Of a stretch of 64,000 nt of DNA, positions 27,028 to 35,626 are shown piece after piece. Each line of letters starts with the position of its first letter. Positions within the stretch are counted from its first letter, which is position 1. Both the position numbers and the translations under genes were made by a program. Source of the stretch: Prado023 sp049688395 (GTDB taxonomy: Bacteria > Actinomycetota > Actinomycetes > S36-B12 > CAIYMF01); NCBI GenBank assembly GCA_049688395.1, contig JBAVKQ010000039.1, positions 1 to 64,000 on the forward strand, given 5' to 3'. A model generated the notes under the pieces. It worked only from the letters and a program-made list of their open reading frames with translations, was not told the DNA's origin and did not search any database.

Positions 27028-27399
27028 TCAGGCGTGTGGGACGCAGGTCCTCGCCGTCGGTCTCGCCTCGAGCCGTGCCGGATCGATCGCTCGGCCGCAC
27101 ACCTCGCAGACTCCGTAGGTTCCGGCGCGCAAGCGCTCCAGAGCAGCGTCGATCTCCTCCACGTGGTCTCGTGCCTGACGTGTCACCGCCGAGAGTTGGG
27201 AGCGTTCGAAGGCGATCGTCTGGCCCTCTGGGTCGTGTTCGTCGTCGGCGTTGGAGTCGCGTGAAGCTGCGATGAGGGCGGTCATGTCGTCGTCCAGACG
27301 TTCGACATGACGAAGCAGGACCCCGCGTTCCTCGTGCAGCCGTGCGGCCGCACCGACCAGGCCCGGCAATCCGTCAGGCCTGGGATTCATCGACGACAT
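27028..27399 (-). CDS. DksA/TraR-type zinc-finger protein
   Basis: A 123-residue protein with an N-terminal helical coiled-coil-like region (RGVLLRHVERLDDDMTALI, then RQARDHVEEIDAALERLRAG) and the C-terminal finger GTYGVCEVCGRAI...RPTARTC. This is the usual small actinobacterial DksA/TraR family. The last ligand pair is C-x2-H (CVPHA) instead of C-x2-C, so zinc binding may use histidine or be weakened. Such proteins bind the RNA polymerase secondary channel or are of unknown role. Start ATG 27399 assigned from length. Confidence 0.8.
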   Translation of the reverse strand: MSSMNPRPDGLPGLVGAAARLHEERGVLLRHVERLDDDMTALIAASRDSNADDEHDPEGQTIAFERSQLSAVTRQARDHVEEIDAALERLRAGTYGVCEVCGRAIDPARLEARPTARTCVPHA

Positions 27400-27564
27400 G
27401 AGGTGCCTCCACTCGTGTGCTCGTCTGCCGTGTGCTCATCTGTCGTGGGCTCTCGTGTCGCCAGGCACGCCTTCTGAGCGTCCTTGCCCTCTCAGGCTCA
27501 TCGCGTCCACCGACCCTCGTCTGGCCGACCGTTGGCACCCGACACTCGGTCCCCTCCTGCTCCC

Positions 27565-27915
27565 TCACTGGGCCAGGCGGCGGAATTCGATCAGCTCGCC
27601 CCGCGCGGCGAAGCGCTCGCACGCGGCCCGCAGGTCTGCCTCGTCGCTGCTCTGGACCAGGTAGAAGCCGACGATCTGCTCAGCGGACTCGGTGAGCGGA
27701 CCCTGGGTCACCCGCACTTCGCCGTTCCCGTCCGGACGCATGGACACGGCCTTCGCCGACGGCTCGAGCGGGCTGGCCACGATCAGCTCGTGCCCGCCAG
27801 CCACCAGGTCCGCATGGAACTGGGCGTGTGACCGCCTACCCTTCTCGTGCTCGGATTCCGGTAGCAGCGCCCACTGCGCCTCAGGCGCAGGCAGCAGCAC
27901 AAGGTAACGATTCAT
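27565..27915 (-). CDS. YCII-related domain protein
   Basis: The 116-residue product (MNRYLVLLPAPEAQW, VSMRPDGNGEVRVTQGPLTE, VGFYLVQSSDEADLRAACER) matches the DGPFAE/YCII-type small proteins frequently encoded near ECF sigma factors. These form a ferredoxin-like dimeric barrel; the reaction is unknown. Start ATG 27915 has a strong AGGAGGA site; an in-frame extension upstream to 27972 lacks one. No sigma factor gene is adjacent. Confidence 0.85.
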   Translation of the reverse strand: MNRYLVLLPAPEAQWALLPESEHEKGRRSHAQFHADLVAGGHELIVASPLEPSAKAVSMRPDGNGEVRVTQGPLTESAEQIVGFYLVQSSDEADLRAACERFAARGELIEFRRLAQ

Positions 27916-28613
27916 CGAGCTTCCTCCTGGGTGGGGGTGTGGCCACGTGTGCGATCTCACCACGAGGACCAACGGACTCGCACCAATTCGGCTGCTCTAC
28001 TGCTCTACTCAGAACTGACGCCGGAGGCCTCTTGTCCGCTGACGACCCCGGCGTACCTTGACACCACCCGTAGCAGGGTTCCGGTGGCAGCACTGGTCGT
28101 GGCCGTCGGACCCCGTGCGGGTCGATCTTTGTGCTGGCAGATGGGCCACGCTCCACCCAGCAAGTGTTCGAGGCCCCCGGACGGTGCATATGGCCTGTGC
28201 ATGACGGTCCACGTGGAGCCGCTGACCCGGGTGGAGACCCCCACGACGCATGCGGTGACAAATACAGACACTGCAGGCGTCACCAGCAGCAGCACCGACC
28301 CGGACTCGTTCCACAGGCCCGCTGGGAGGGCGTTGCCGGCGCCCTCGGTGACTTCTGGCCGGTGCACGGGTGGGCGGGCCCCTGGTCCTCCCCGTGAGGG
28401 CGTCAGCGAACGATGATGGACTGTCCGGGGGGCATCAACGAACCCGTCGGCGGGCTCGGCACCCGGGCGAGGGGCCTGTGCAGCCAGTGGGTCAATGTCT
28501 GCGGTCGCTCATTGACGGTGGCGTAGCCCAGTTGGAACCGCGCGCCGAATCCGAAAAGTGCGGCCCTACCGCTGACGGCTCGGGTCTGCCGAGGTGATTT
28601 CCGCTCGCTTTCA
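27916..28613. other. Non-coding or unrecognised stretch before the integrase
   Basis: About 700 bp in which both strands hold only short frames without family features, including a 120-codon minus-strand frame (28005-28367) with one hydrophobic segment that I do not accept. The base composition shifts to AT-richer sequence after about 28,500, consistent with the start of an accessory region. Confidence 0.5.
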
Positions 28614-28639
28614 CACGGGATAATGCACTGAATCCCGTG
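28614..28639. promoter_or_regulatory. Hairpin upstream of the tyrosine recombinase
   Basis: CACGGGAT and ATCCCGTG form an 8-bp inverted repeat with a 10-nt loop, in locally AT-rich sequence 122 bp before the recombinase start. It could be an operator, a recombination site or part of an attachment site. No function is shown. Confidence 0.45.
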
Positions 28640-28760
28640 CAATAAAGCGCTGGACTCCGATCCGTGGTCGAGGCGCGCGCAGCATCCGACAAGCACGGAC
28701 CGTCGGTGCCCCGCCGCTGCGTCGGCCCCGGACCCTGTCCCGGACGGGCCGGTCGGTGAG

Positions 28761-29741
28761 TTGGCGCGGCCCGGGGATCGGCCGCTCAGTGCGGCGGAGG
28801 CCGGGTACGTGGAGGCCGCCCGCGCGGCAAGCACGCTGCGGGGGTACCGCTCGGACTGGCGGGAGTTCAGCGCGTGGTGCACCACCCACCAGCTGGACCC
28901 GCTGCCCGCCGCTCCGGGCACGGTCACCGGGTACCTGGCGGACCTGGCCCGGGCCGGGGCCAAGGTCGGCACGATGAGCCGCCGGCTCTCCGGGATCCGG
29001 TTCGCCCACCAGATGGCCGACCTGGACGACCCGACCCGCAACGCCCGGGTGGTGGCCGTGTGGGAGGGGATCCGGCGCACCCACGGCGCTCCCCCGACCC
29101 AGGCCCACCCGTTGATGCCCCCCGACCTGTTCGACGTCCTCGACGCCTGCCCGACCACCCGCACCTGGGCCACCCGCGGACGCCCCCCCGAACCGGACCT
29201 GGCCGGGGCCCGGGACCGCGCCCTGCTCCTGATCGGGTTCGTCGGCGCGCTACGCCGCAGCGAACTGGCCGCCCTCACCCTGGACCACGTCACCGAGGAC
29301 CCCGGCGGGCTGCTGCTCACCGTGCCCCGGTCCAAGACCAACCCCACCGGGGAGCACACCGAACTGGTCGTCCTGCCCCGCGGCGGGAACCCCACCCGGT
29401 GCCCGGTCACCGCCCTGCACACCTGGACCCAGCTCGCCGGAATCACGCAGGGACCGGTGCTGCGCCCGGTGGCCAAGAGCAACAAGGCCCTGCCCCGCGG
29501 CCTGCACCCTGAATCCATCAACACCCTCGTCCAACAGGCCATCGCCCGCGCTGGGCTGGACCCCTCCCCCTACAGCGCCCACAGCCTGCGCGCCGGGTTC
29601 GTCACCTACGCCCACCTGCGCGGCGCCTCCGACCGGGCCATCGCCCACCAAACCCGACACCGTTCCCTGGCCACCGTCGGCACTTACATCCGCATCCCCC
29701 AAGCCTGGACCGACAACGCCGCCACCACCCTCGGCCTCTAG
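28761..29741 (+). CDS. Site-specific tyrosine recombinase/integrase
   Basis: The 326-residue protein has an N-terminal SAM-like core-binding domain (STLRGYRSDWREFSAWC) and a full catalytic domain: first arginine in GALRRSELAAL (Arg165), HSLRAGFVTYAHLRG (His274, Arg277), HRSLATVGTY with His300 and the nucleophile Tyr309. All catalytic residues are present, so it should be active in strand exchange. TTG 28761 is used as start; sequence upstream to 28640 is open and the true start may be earlier. It begins the accessory region that runs to the IS3 fragment at 41.5 kb and probably moved at least part of it. The 3' flank 29,742-30,084 carries no gene. Confidence 0.9.
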   Translation: MARPGDRPLSAAEAGYVEAARAASTLRGYRSDWREFSAWCTTHQLDPLPAAPGTVTGYLADLARAGAKVGTMSRRLSGIRFAHQMADLDDPTRNARVVAVWEGIRRTHGAPPTQAHPLMPPDLFDVLDACPTTRTWATRGRPPEPDLAGARDRALLLIGFVGALRRSELAALTLDHVTEDPGGLLLTVPRSKTNPTGEHTELVVLPRGGNPTRCPVTALHTWTQLAGITQGPVLRPVAKSNKALPRGLHPESINTLVQQAIARAGLDPSPYSAHSLRAGFVTYAHLRGASDRAIAHQTRHRSLATVGTYIRIPQAWTDNAATTLGL

Positions 29742-30084
29742 ACGACGGCCCCGCAGGACACAGGAACGACGACCTCACCGGGCGGGCAGCAGACCCCTCC
29801 CCCACCCGGACGGGAGCGCACCGCAAGGGCACTGTGTCTACACCCGGGCCCCGGAGCCTTTACCGACTCCGGACGCAGCCGATGTCGAGCGTCGATGTCT
29901 CGTCAACCTCTCCCCTGTTGAGACACGGCGCAGGTGCCGCACGACGTCCCCGTCCCGGTGACGATCACCGGACAGGTCCAGCGGGACAGCCCCTCTCGCT
30001 CACACGCCATAGGCCCGCGTTTGCGTCCTCCGATCCCGTAGATCGTTCCCGCTCCGGGACCCGGCCTGCCGAGATTCATCTGCG
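29742..30084. other. Gap between integrase and toxin-antitoxin pair
   Basis: I see no supported coding frame here. It may hold an attachment site, but no duplicated end was found by eye. Confidence 0.5.
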
Positions 30085-30099
30085 ATAAGATGTTCTTAT
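30085..30099. promoter_or_regulatory. Operator/-10 region overlapping the mntA start
   Basis: ATAAGA-TGT-TCTTAT is an inverted repeat of 6-bp arms whose right arm includes the first two bases of the mntA ATG (30098). It contains TAAGAT (30086-30091) preceded by TG, an extended -10-like box placed about 7 bp before the ATG, so the transcript may be leaderless. Binding here by the helix-turn-helix of the gene product would give autorepression; this is inference. Confidence 0.6.
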
Positions 30100-30571
30100 G
30101 ACCCTGCTGGCCGAATACCGCGACGCGCGTCGTGACGAGGACGTCGCACGGCTCCGCCGTGTCCTCGCCCTGCGCGCCATGGTCGCCACCGGGATGAGCC
30201 AGCGCCAGATCGCCGATGCCCTTGGCATCACCCAGCCCGCCGTCAGCCAGCAACTCAAGTTCGCCCCCGATCTGGGGGTGGTCCACCCCGAGATCCTCCT
30301 CGACGCTGCCGCACCCATCCTCAAGGCGCTCGCCGCCGAACACGACTACGGCAGGCTGGCCGTCTTCGGTTCCGTTGCACGCCATCAGGCCCGTGCGGAC
30401 TCCGACATCGACCTCATCGTCGAAGCGCCCAACGGGACCTCGACCTTCGGCTTCGTTCGCTTCAAGCAACTCATCGAGCAGGTCCTCGGCCGAGAGGTCG
30501 ACCTCATCGATTACGGCGGGCTCAAGCCGAGAATCGATGACGACATCCGGCGTGAGGCGGTGCCTCTGTGA
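30098..30571 (+). CDS. mntA: MntA-type MNT-domain antitoxin with N-terminal helix-turn-helix
   Basis: The 157-residue protein joins an Xre/sigma-like helix-turn-helix (SQRQIADALGITQPAVSQQL, about 39-58) to a minimal nucleotidyltransferase domain. The catalytic motif GSVARHQARADSDID fits GS-x10-DxD exactly (Gly91, Ser92, Asp103, Asp105), the form used by MntA to polyadenylylate its HEPN toxin. It precedes and overlaps the HepT-like gene, as in type VII MNT-HEPN systems. The fused DNA-binding part suggests it is also the repressor, acting at the palindrome over its own start. Complete and probably functional. Confidence 0.88.
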   Translation: MTLLAEYRDARRDEDVARLRRVLALRAMVATGMSQRQIADALGITQPAVSQQLKFAPDLGVVHPEILLDAAAPILKALAAEHDYGRLAVFGSVARHQARADSDIDLIVEAPNGTSTFGFVRFKQLIEQVLGREVDLIDYGGLKPRIDDDIRREAVPL

Positions 30572-30957
30572 TGAGTGACGCAGTGGATCGCACAGCCGCG
30601 AAGGAGCTCCTGCACATCCAGGGTTGGCTCGACCGCGTCGACGAGATCGTCGAGCGTGGCAAGGAGACCTACCTTGGCGATGACCTGCTCCAAGAGGCTG
30701 GCGACTCGCTCATGATGAAGCTCGGCGAGGCCGCGAACCGACTGTCCAAGCTCGACGTGCTCGCACCGGAGGGCGTCGAGTGGGCGCTTGCCGTCGCCAA
30801 CCGCAACTTCCTGATCCACCAATACGACGAGATCAACCGCGAACTCACTCGGCTCACACTCTCCCGTGACCTGCCATTGTGGAAGGCATCCCTCTTCGGG
30901 CTCTTCGAGGCAGCAGAAGCGGCAGTTGGTCAAAACGAGACGGGCCCAACCCGTTAG
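30571..30957 (+). CDS. hepT: HepT-like HEPN toxin (RNase)
   Basis: A 128-residue all-helical HEPN (former DUF86) protein. It carries RNFLIHQY, i.e. Rx4HxY with Arg78, His83 and Tyr85: the RNase active site and the tyrosine that MntA modifies. It would cleave RNA when not neutralised. The start ATG 30571 follows a GTG at 30568 that overlaps the mntA stop, so either start gives translational coupling. The C terminus ends in a short unconserved tail. Position inside the accessory region fits a mobile toxin-antitoxin pair. Confidence 0.87.
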   Translation: MSDAVDRTAAKELLHIQGWLDRVDEIVERGKETYLGDDLLQEAGDSLMMKLGEAANRLSKLDVLAPEGVEWALAVANRNFLIHQYDEINRELTRLTLSRDLPLWKASLFGLFEAAEAAVGQNETGPTR

Positions 30958-31013
30958 CGGATCTGCCTTCGAGGCGTCGGAAACCTCACATGCGGTGGTC
31001 GTCGGCGAGGCGC

Positions 31014-31646
31014 TTATCGGCGACGCAACCGGATGATGTGGTCGTTCTTGTGGTGCGCACCTGCCCCGGACTGGTGGTTGCGTTGGCGTGGTTCATTGGT
31101 CACGACGTCCCAGCCGCCGCGTGCGAGGGCCAGGGCATGGACGTCTTCCGGGCCGACGTTGTCATCCGGATCGCATCCGTGTTCGAGGGCATGCTCACGG
31201 TCGATATCGGCGTGGTGGACGACCAACAGCGTGCCACCGGGTGCCACAAGGTCGAGTAGCCGCTGCTCGGCCTCGCCGGTCGGCGTGCGCCGCAGCGCAG
31301 GATACATCGCGCTGACCAGGTCATACGAGGCGTCCACGAGCGAAGCATCGAGCAGTCCCGCGGCGACTCCCTGCACCTGCACGTCGGTCTCGGTGGCCAT
31401 CGCTTCGGTGCGGTGCACCGCCTTCGGTGAGATGTCCAGGGCGGTGCGTGCCAGCCTTGAGAAGCGAGCCACACGGAGTCCCCGCGCCCTCTCCGCAGCC
31501 GACGTCCAGTGCGCGGCCGGCAGTCAGATCACCGGCCTCGGCAATGAGCGCCTCGTTCGCGCTGCCGCTCCACACCCGCGCACCGGATAGCGTTCGTCCC
31601 AGTCTCCGGCTGAGTGCGCGTCGTGGGCTGCGTCGTGTTCTGGCAT
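31014..31646 (-). pseudogene. Class I SAM-dependent methyltransferase, frameshifted
   Basis: Reading from ATG 31646, the frame starts MPEHDAAHDAHSAGDWDERY, then changes frame to RVWSGSANEALIAEAGDL and ALDVGCGEGA (SAM motif I), changes to DSVWLASQGWH, and again to LDISPKAVHRTEAMA and the C-terminal half. At least three frame changes between about 31,430 and 31,590 break one ordinary methyltransferase of about 210 residues. The remaining C-terminal 152-codon frame has no SAM motif and would be inactive. Substrate unknown. Either decay or indel error in the assembly. Confidence 0.8.
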
Positions 31647-31721
31647 GCGCCCAGTGTGGCGCAGCCCACGTCGCGCCGACTCGGGTAGCAGAACGTCCCG
31701 CCGCTGATCGCCGCCGGGTCG

Positions 31722-31838
31722 ATGATGCTGTCCCATCGCCGCGGTGAAGGCGGTGAGCAGGCCTCCAAGCTGGGCTGGGTGATGGGCGGCTGTGTCGTGG
31801 CGGCCGCGGCGGGCCCAATCGTCAACGTGCTGCTCTAG
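31722..31838 (+). CDS. Small membrane protein fragment at head of pilus cluster
   Basis: The frame ending at TAG 31836-31838 reads MMLSHRRGEGGEQASKLGWV and then a hydrophobic segment GGCVVAAAAGPIVNVLL. It resembles the C-terminal half of short membrane proteins found before TadE-like genes in actinobacterial conjugation or pilus clusters. It is open upstream only to 31689, so the N-terminal half is missing or the gene starts at 31722. The next ATG follows 3 bp after the stop. Confidence 0.4.
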   Translation: MMLSHRRGEGGEQASKLGWVMGGCVVAAAAGPIVNVLL

Positions 31839-31841
31839 ACG

Positions 31842-32279
31842 ATGAACACCGACCTGACCCACGCGCTGGACGCCTACCGCGCCCAGTTGGACTCCACCCC
31901 CGAGGGGGCGACTCCCCGTCGCTGGCGGTTCGGGGTGCTGATGGCCCTGGCGGTCGCGGTCCTGGTCGGCGGTGCGCTCACCACCTTGCGGCCCGGGGGT
32001 CCCCCCACCCCCGAGGTCGCCTCCGAGGTGGTCGGGGTCGCGCCCCCGGCCCCGACCACCACCCCCCCGGCGCCAGCCCCGACCATTGCAGGCGCGGCCA
32101 CGGTGGCCAGTCCCCCGCCCGCGGGCTGGTCGCCGTGGTCCTCCCCGGTGCTGAGCACCTGGCTGCCCGAGGTTCCCGGTGCCGGCCCCACCGACCCGGA
32201 TCGGGTGGCCGGGTTCGCCCGTACCGAGTTCGGGGCGCTGGCCGCCGCGGCGACCCTGCATCCGCTGATCTACCGATGA
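31842..32279 (+). CDS. Hypothetical single-pass membrane protein of the TadE-like cluster
   Basis: The 145-residue product has a short cytoplasmic N terminus, one membrane helix (FGVLMALAVAVLVGGALTTL, about 28-47) and a long Pro/Ala-rich extracytoplasmic part (VVGVAPPAPTTTPPAPAP). I do not recognise a domain. It ends in PLIYR just where another frame with a conserved extracytoplasmic domain begins, so the normal gene order may have been altered by a deletion here. Position at the head of the cluster suggests a part in envelope assembly. Confidence 0.55.
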   Translation: MNTDLTHALDAYRAQLDSTPEGATPRRWRFGVLMALAVAVLVGGALTTLRPGGPPTPEVASEVVGVAPPAPTTTPPAPAPTIAGAATVASPPPAGWSPWSSPVLSTWLPEVPGAGPTDPDRVAGFARTEFGALAAAATLHPLIYR

Positions 32280-32610
32280 GCATTCCTGGGGGCCGACCAC
32301 CCGCACCGCCTCCGCGGGTGGGGTGACGGTCACGGCCACGGCGAAGGTGGCCCAGGTGGTGTGGGACATGGGTGACGGCGACACGGTGACCTGCACCAAC
32401 AAGGGCACCGAGTGGTCACCGGCGCAGGGCGTGGGGGACTCCCCCACGTGCGGGTACCGGTACAACAGCCGCGGGCAGCGCACGATCACCGCGACCACGT
32501 TCTGGAAGGTCGACTGGTCCGGTACCGGGCAGTCGGGCACGATCACGTTCGACATGTCCGGCACCCGCGACGTGAACGTGGTCGAACTGCGGGCGGTGAT
32601 CACCGGATGA
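32269..32610 (+). pseudogene. 5'-truncated extracytoplasmic PKD-like protein of the pilus cluster
   Basis: An open frame without a proper start encodes EHSWGPTTRTASAGGVTVTA, then VVWDMGDGDTVTCTNKGTEW and CGYRYNSRGQRTITAT. This is the C-terminal beta-sandwich part of a protein commonly found just upstream of TadE in actinobacterial clusters. Its N-terminal signal/membrane part is absent; a TGA lies in frame at 32266-32268. GTG 32323 could start a shortened product. The TGA overlaps the following TadE-like ATG (ATGA), so the downstream gene may depend on its translation. Confidence 0.6.
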
Positions 32611-33032
32611 CCCCGCGGTGGCGTGCCGAGGCCGGGTCGCTGAACCTGGAGCTGGTGATCCTGGCCCCAGCGATCCTGTTCATCCTGGCCCTGGTGATCG
32701 CCGGCGGCCGGGTGGTCATCGCCGACCAGGCCGTGACCCAGGCCGCGGCCCAAGCCGCCCGCGACGCCGCCCTGCAACCCACCCAGACCGCGGCCACCGC
32801 GACTGCCCGGTCCCAGGCGGCCAGCGTCCTGGACGGTCAGGGGTTGGGCTGCGCCCCGCAGGCGGTCACCGTGAACGCCGCCGCCTTGTCCGCCCCCGCG
32901 GGGCAGCCGGGCACGGTCAGGGTGACCGTCCGATGCACCGTGAAGTGGTCCGATCTCGGGCTTCCCGGGCCGGGTACCCGCACCCTGGCCGCGACCGGGA
33001 CCGCGCCTGTGGACACTTGGAGCGCGAAATGA
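32607..33032 (+). CDS. TadE-like minor pilin/pseudopilin
   Basis: The 141-residue protein has a short basic leader, then GSLNLELVILAPAILFILAL, where Glu follows five residues after Gly as in TadE/type IV pilin-like signals, and one N-terminal membrane helix. The rest is a small extracytoplasmic domain with two cysteines (LGCAPQA, VRCTVKW). TadE-like proteins are processed by the prepilin peptidase and form part of tight-adherence pili. The start overlaps the previous stop, and the stop overlaps the next start, as in the whole cluster. Confidence 0.78.
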   Translation: MTPRWRAEAGSLNLELVILAPAILFILALVIAGGRVVIADQAVTQAAAQAARDAALQPTQTAATATARSQAASVLDGQGLGCAPQAVTVNAAALSAPAGQPGTVRVTVRCTVKWSDLGLPGPGTRTLAATGTAPVDTWSAK

Positions 33033-33469
33033 CCGCCCGGCTGCTGGCCCGCGTGCGGGGTGAGGATCGGGGGTCGGTGTCGCTGCTGTTCGTGGTCGTC
33101 GCGATCGGGCTGCTGGCCTGCGTCGGGCTGGTCGTCGACGGTGGGGGCAAGGCCCGCGCCGCCGCGCAGGCCGACGACGTCGCCCGGTCCGCGGCCCGCG
33201 CCGGGGTGCAGGCCGTCAACCCCGCCCGCGTCCTCGGCGGGGAACCCGCCCGGGCAAACCCCACCCTGGCCGCGGCTGCGGCCCGCACCTACCTGGCCGC
33301 CGCTGGGGTCACCGGCACCGTGGCCATCGCCCCCGGTGGGCAGCGGTTGACCGTGACCACCCGCGACACCTACACCCCCGTGCTGCTGTCCGCTATCGGG
33401 ATCGGACCCATGCCAGTGACCGGCGAGGCCACCGCCGACCTGGTCACCGTTCAAGGAGGCACCCCATGA
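33029..33469 (+). CDS. TadG/TadE-like pilus assembly protein
   Basis: The 146-residue product begins with a basic leader RVRGEDRGSVSLLFVVVAIG and a single membrane helix, followed by VDGGGKARAAAQADDVARSA, the typical TadG-like block (variant of GR.R...RA...AD.AA.AG). The remainder is extracytoplasmic. It starts by ATGA overlap with the TadE-like gene and ends by ATGA overlap with the LysM gene. It is likely a structural or secreted component of a Flp/Tad-type apparatus. Confidence 0.78.
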   Translation: MTARLLARVRGEDRGSVSLLFVVVAIGLLACVGLVVDGGGKARAAAQADDVARSAARAGVQAVNPARVLGGEPARANPTLAAAAARTYLAAAGVTGTVAIAPGGQRLTVTTRDTYTPVLLSAIGIGPMPVTGEATADLVTVQGGTP

Positions 33470-34669
33470 TCGCCGGCACCCTGCGCGGCCTCGGCGCCCT
33501 GGCCCTGATCGCCCTGGCCCTGATCGGCTGGCCCGCGGCCCTGCTCGGGCTGACCGACGCGGTGGCCGTGTGGCTGCCTGACCTGTCCGACCCCGCCGCG
33601 CTGCTGTCCCGCCCCGACACCGGTGGACTGTTCCTGGTCATCGTCCTCGCTTTGGGCTGGATCGCGTGGGCCGTGTGGACGGTCGCGGTGATCGCGGAGG
33701 TCGCCGCCCAGATCCGCGGCGTGCCCACCCCACCTCGGCGGGCTGTTCCCACAGAACGCCACCGCCGCCCTGGTCACCGCCATCGCCGTCGCGTTCACCC
33801 TGGCCCCCACCACCCCCGCCATCGCCGGCACTCCCGGGGCAGCCGCGTCCCCGGCGTCGACGAGCGTGAGCCAGACGATGACCGACCGGCACACCGCCAC
33901 CCCGCACCACACCCCCACCGCCGCCACCCCGAGCCGCGCGTCGGCCGCCGACGCGAACCCCACCGACGAGGACGACGACCAGCGGGGTGACTACACCGTG
34001 GTCCGCGGCGACACGCTGTGGGAGGTCGCCGACGAACAGCTCGACGACCCGACCCGCTACCCCGAGATCGTCCAGGCCAGCGAGGACATCACCCAACCCG
34101 ACGGACGACACCTGACCGACCCCGACCTGATCCTCCCCGGGTGGACCCTGAACGTCCCCGACCAGACCACGGAACCTGCCCAGACCGAAGCGCAGTCCGA
34201 CGAGCCGACGGCCGAAGCCGGGGCGACCGAGGTTCCCCAAGAAGCCGAGGACTCCCCCACCCCGGGCGAGCAGGTCGTCCCGCCGCGCACCCCGCTGTCC
34301 GCACCTGCCCCGAAGGCATCGGGCCCATCCGGGGTCAGCCCAGCACTGGCCGCCGCCGAGGACACACCCCTGGCGGGCCCCGCCGTGCCGGGGACCCCGA
34401 TGAGGGGTGGCGGCGAGCCGGCGGCCGACGCACCCGTGGTCGCCGGCGCCCGGGAGGCCGTCTACGACGATGAGGGCAGGTTCGCCCCTTCCCACGGGGT
34501 GCTCGGCCTCCCGGAGTGGATCACGTACCCGCTGATCCCCACCCGGCCCGAGGACGCCCCCGAACTGATCGCCGAAGCCCAGGCCATCCTCGCCCGCCAC
34601 AGCGCCAAACTCGCCGCCGCCCGCGACGCCGCCAACGTCCCCCCCACTCCCCCAGGGAAGGACACCTGA
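33466..34669 (+). pseudogene. LysM-domain membrane protein of the pilus cluster, one frameshift
   Basis: The gene begins with ATG 33466 (two membrane helices: LGALALIALALIGWPAALL and TGGLFLVIVLALGWIAWAVW) up to EVAAQIRGV. Near 33,720-33,740, in a C-rich run, the reading shifts to another frame (FPQNATAALVTAIAVAFTL, a third helix) and continues through a LysM domain (YTVVRGDTLWEVADEQLDD ... PGWTLNVP) to 34669. The whole would be about 400 residues. The LysM part binds peptidoglycan. A single indel in a homopolymer-rich run could be a sequencing error, in which case the gene is intact. The downstream frame alone could start at GTG 33866. Confidence 0.7.
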
Positions 34670-34932
34670 TGCCCGAGTCCGCCCCCCGCCCTGCCCCCGA
34701 TCCGGCCGATGACCGTGGCAGCGGCACCTGGGAGGTGATGGTCATCGGGTCCATCGTGTTCGCCCTGGCCCTCATCTTCGCCGCTCTCCTGGTCTGGGTG
34801 TTCCCCACCTGGGCCCTTCCCGTGATCCTGGCCGCATTCGTGGTGGTCAGCCTCCCCGTGCTGCTCACGGAGCGCCGCTCCCGCGCTCGGTCGGGCGCAG
34901 CGGCGACCCCCGGTGGTGACCTGCCCCAATGA
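34669..34932 (+). CDS. Small membrane protein with prepilin-like N terminus
   Basis: The 87-residue product has DDRGSGTWEVMVIGSIVFAL: a Gly followed by Glu at position +5 and a hydrophobic helix, the pattern of class III (Flp) prepilins, and then a second hydrophobic stretch (LPVILAAFVVVSLPVLLTE). The helix shares VIGSIVFA with the pilin-like gene at 39571. It is fused by one-base overlap to the LysM gene and by ATGA to the next gene. Role as pilin or as accessory membrane protein is open. Confidence 0.55.
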   Translation: MPESAPRPAPDPADDRGSGTWEVMVIGSIVFALALIFAALLVWVFPTWALPVILAAFVVVSLPVLLTERRSRARSGAAATPGGDLPQ

Positions 34933-35626
34933 CCGCCGCCTAGTTGGTGAGCTGAGGCTGGTCCTGCCACCCGAGTTGGTCCCGACCCGACGGGACCTGC
35001 CCCGCTGCGGCTGGGTGACCGCCCGCGCGTTCACCCCCGCGTGGGCGGCTCCCGCCCTGTGGCTGCCGTACACCGGCCAGATGTGAGCGGCCCACGCCCT
35101 GCGGGGGCTGGCCACCCACCGCACCGCCCGCGCGCAGGCCGTTGCTATCCTGCAACCCGCGGGCCGCACCCCCCGGATCATGCTGGGCCTGGGCAGCCTG
35201 GCCGGGTGCGTGGTGCTGTACGCGCTGATCCTGGCGACCGCTCTGGCCTACCTCGAGGTGTTCGACGTGCGCTCCCCTGTCGCGACCGCGCCCGCCTACC
35301 TGATGGCCGTCTGGCCGGCAGCAGCTGGGCTGATGCTCGGCTGGGGAGCCCGCCACAACCTGGGCCGACGACACCCCCAGCGCCCGACCACAGTCCGCAT
35401 CGGCAGCCTCGCCGCCCGGCCACCCGGTAAGCACGCCGGCCATGAACTTGGCCAGCAACTGTGCGACCAGGCCGACACCCAGAGCGTCACCCTCGACCTC
35501 ACCGCCCGCACCCAGGCCCTTGTCCCGTTCTACACCCAGGTCGGGTTCACCCAACCCGACCCCAGCACCCGAAGGATGATCCGCCAACCCGCCCCCACCA
35601 CCCCCGAACATGTGAGGCTGACGTGA
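34929..35626 (+). pseudogene. GNAT-like protein of the pilus cluster, frameshift and in-frame stop
   Basis: From ATG 34929 (overlapping the previous stop) a one-base shift after four codons leads into LVGELRLVLPPELVPTRRDL ... LWLPYTGQM, a TGA at 35084-35086, and then in the same frame AAHALRGLATHRTARAQAVA to the end at 35626. The C-terminal part (GHELGQQLCDQADTQSVTLD ... LVPFYTQVGFTQ) looks like the acetyl-CoA half of GNAT acetyltransferases; two membrane-like segments precede it. ATG 35180 could start a shorter product of 148 residues. Two lesions argue for decay. Confidence 0.6.

Noticed and set aside
25087..27264. 725-codon plus-strand frame over prfC and the DksA/TraR-type gene
   Set aside because: Antisense shadow of two recognised genes.
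28005..28367. 120-codon minus-strand frame with one hydrophobic segment
   Set aside because: No ribosome site, no family resemblance and overlapping frames of equal length on the other strand.
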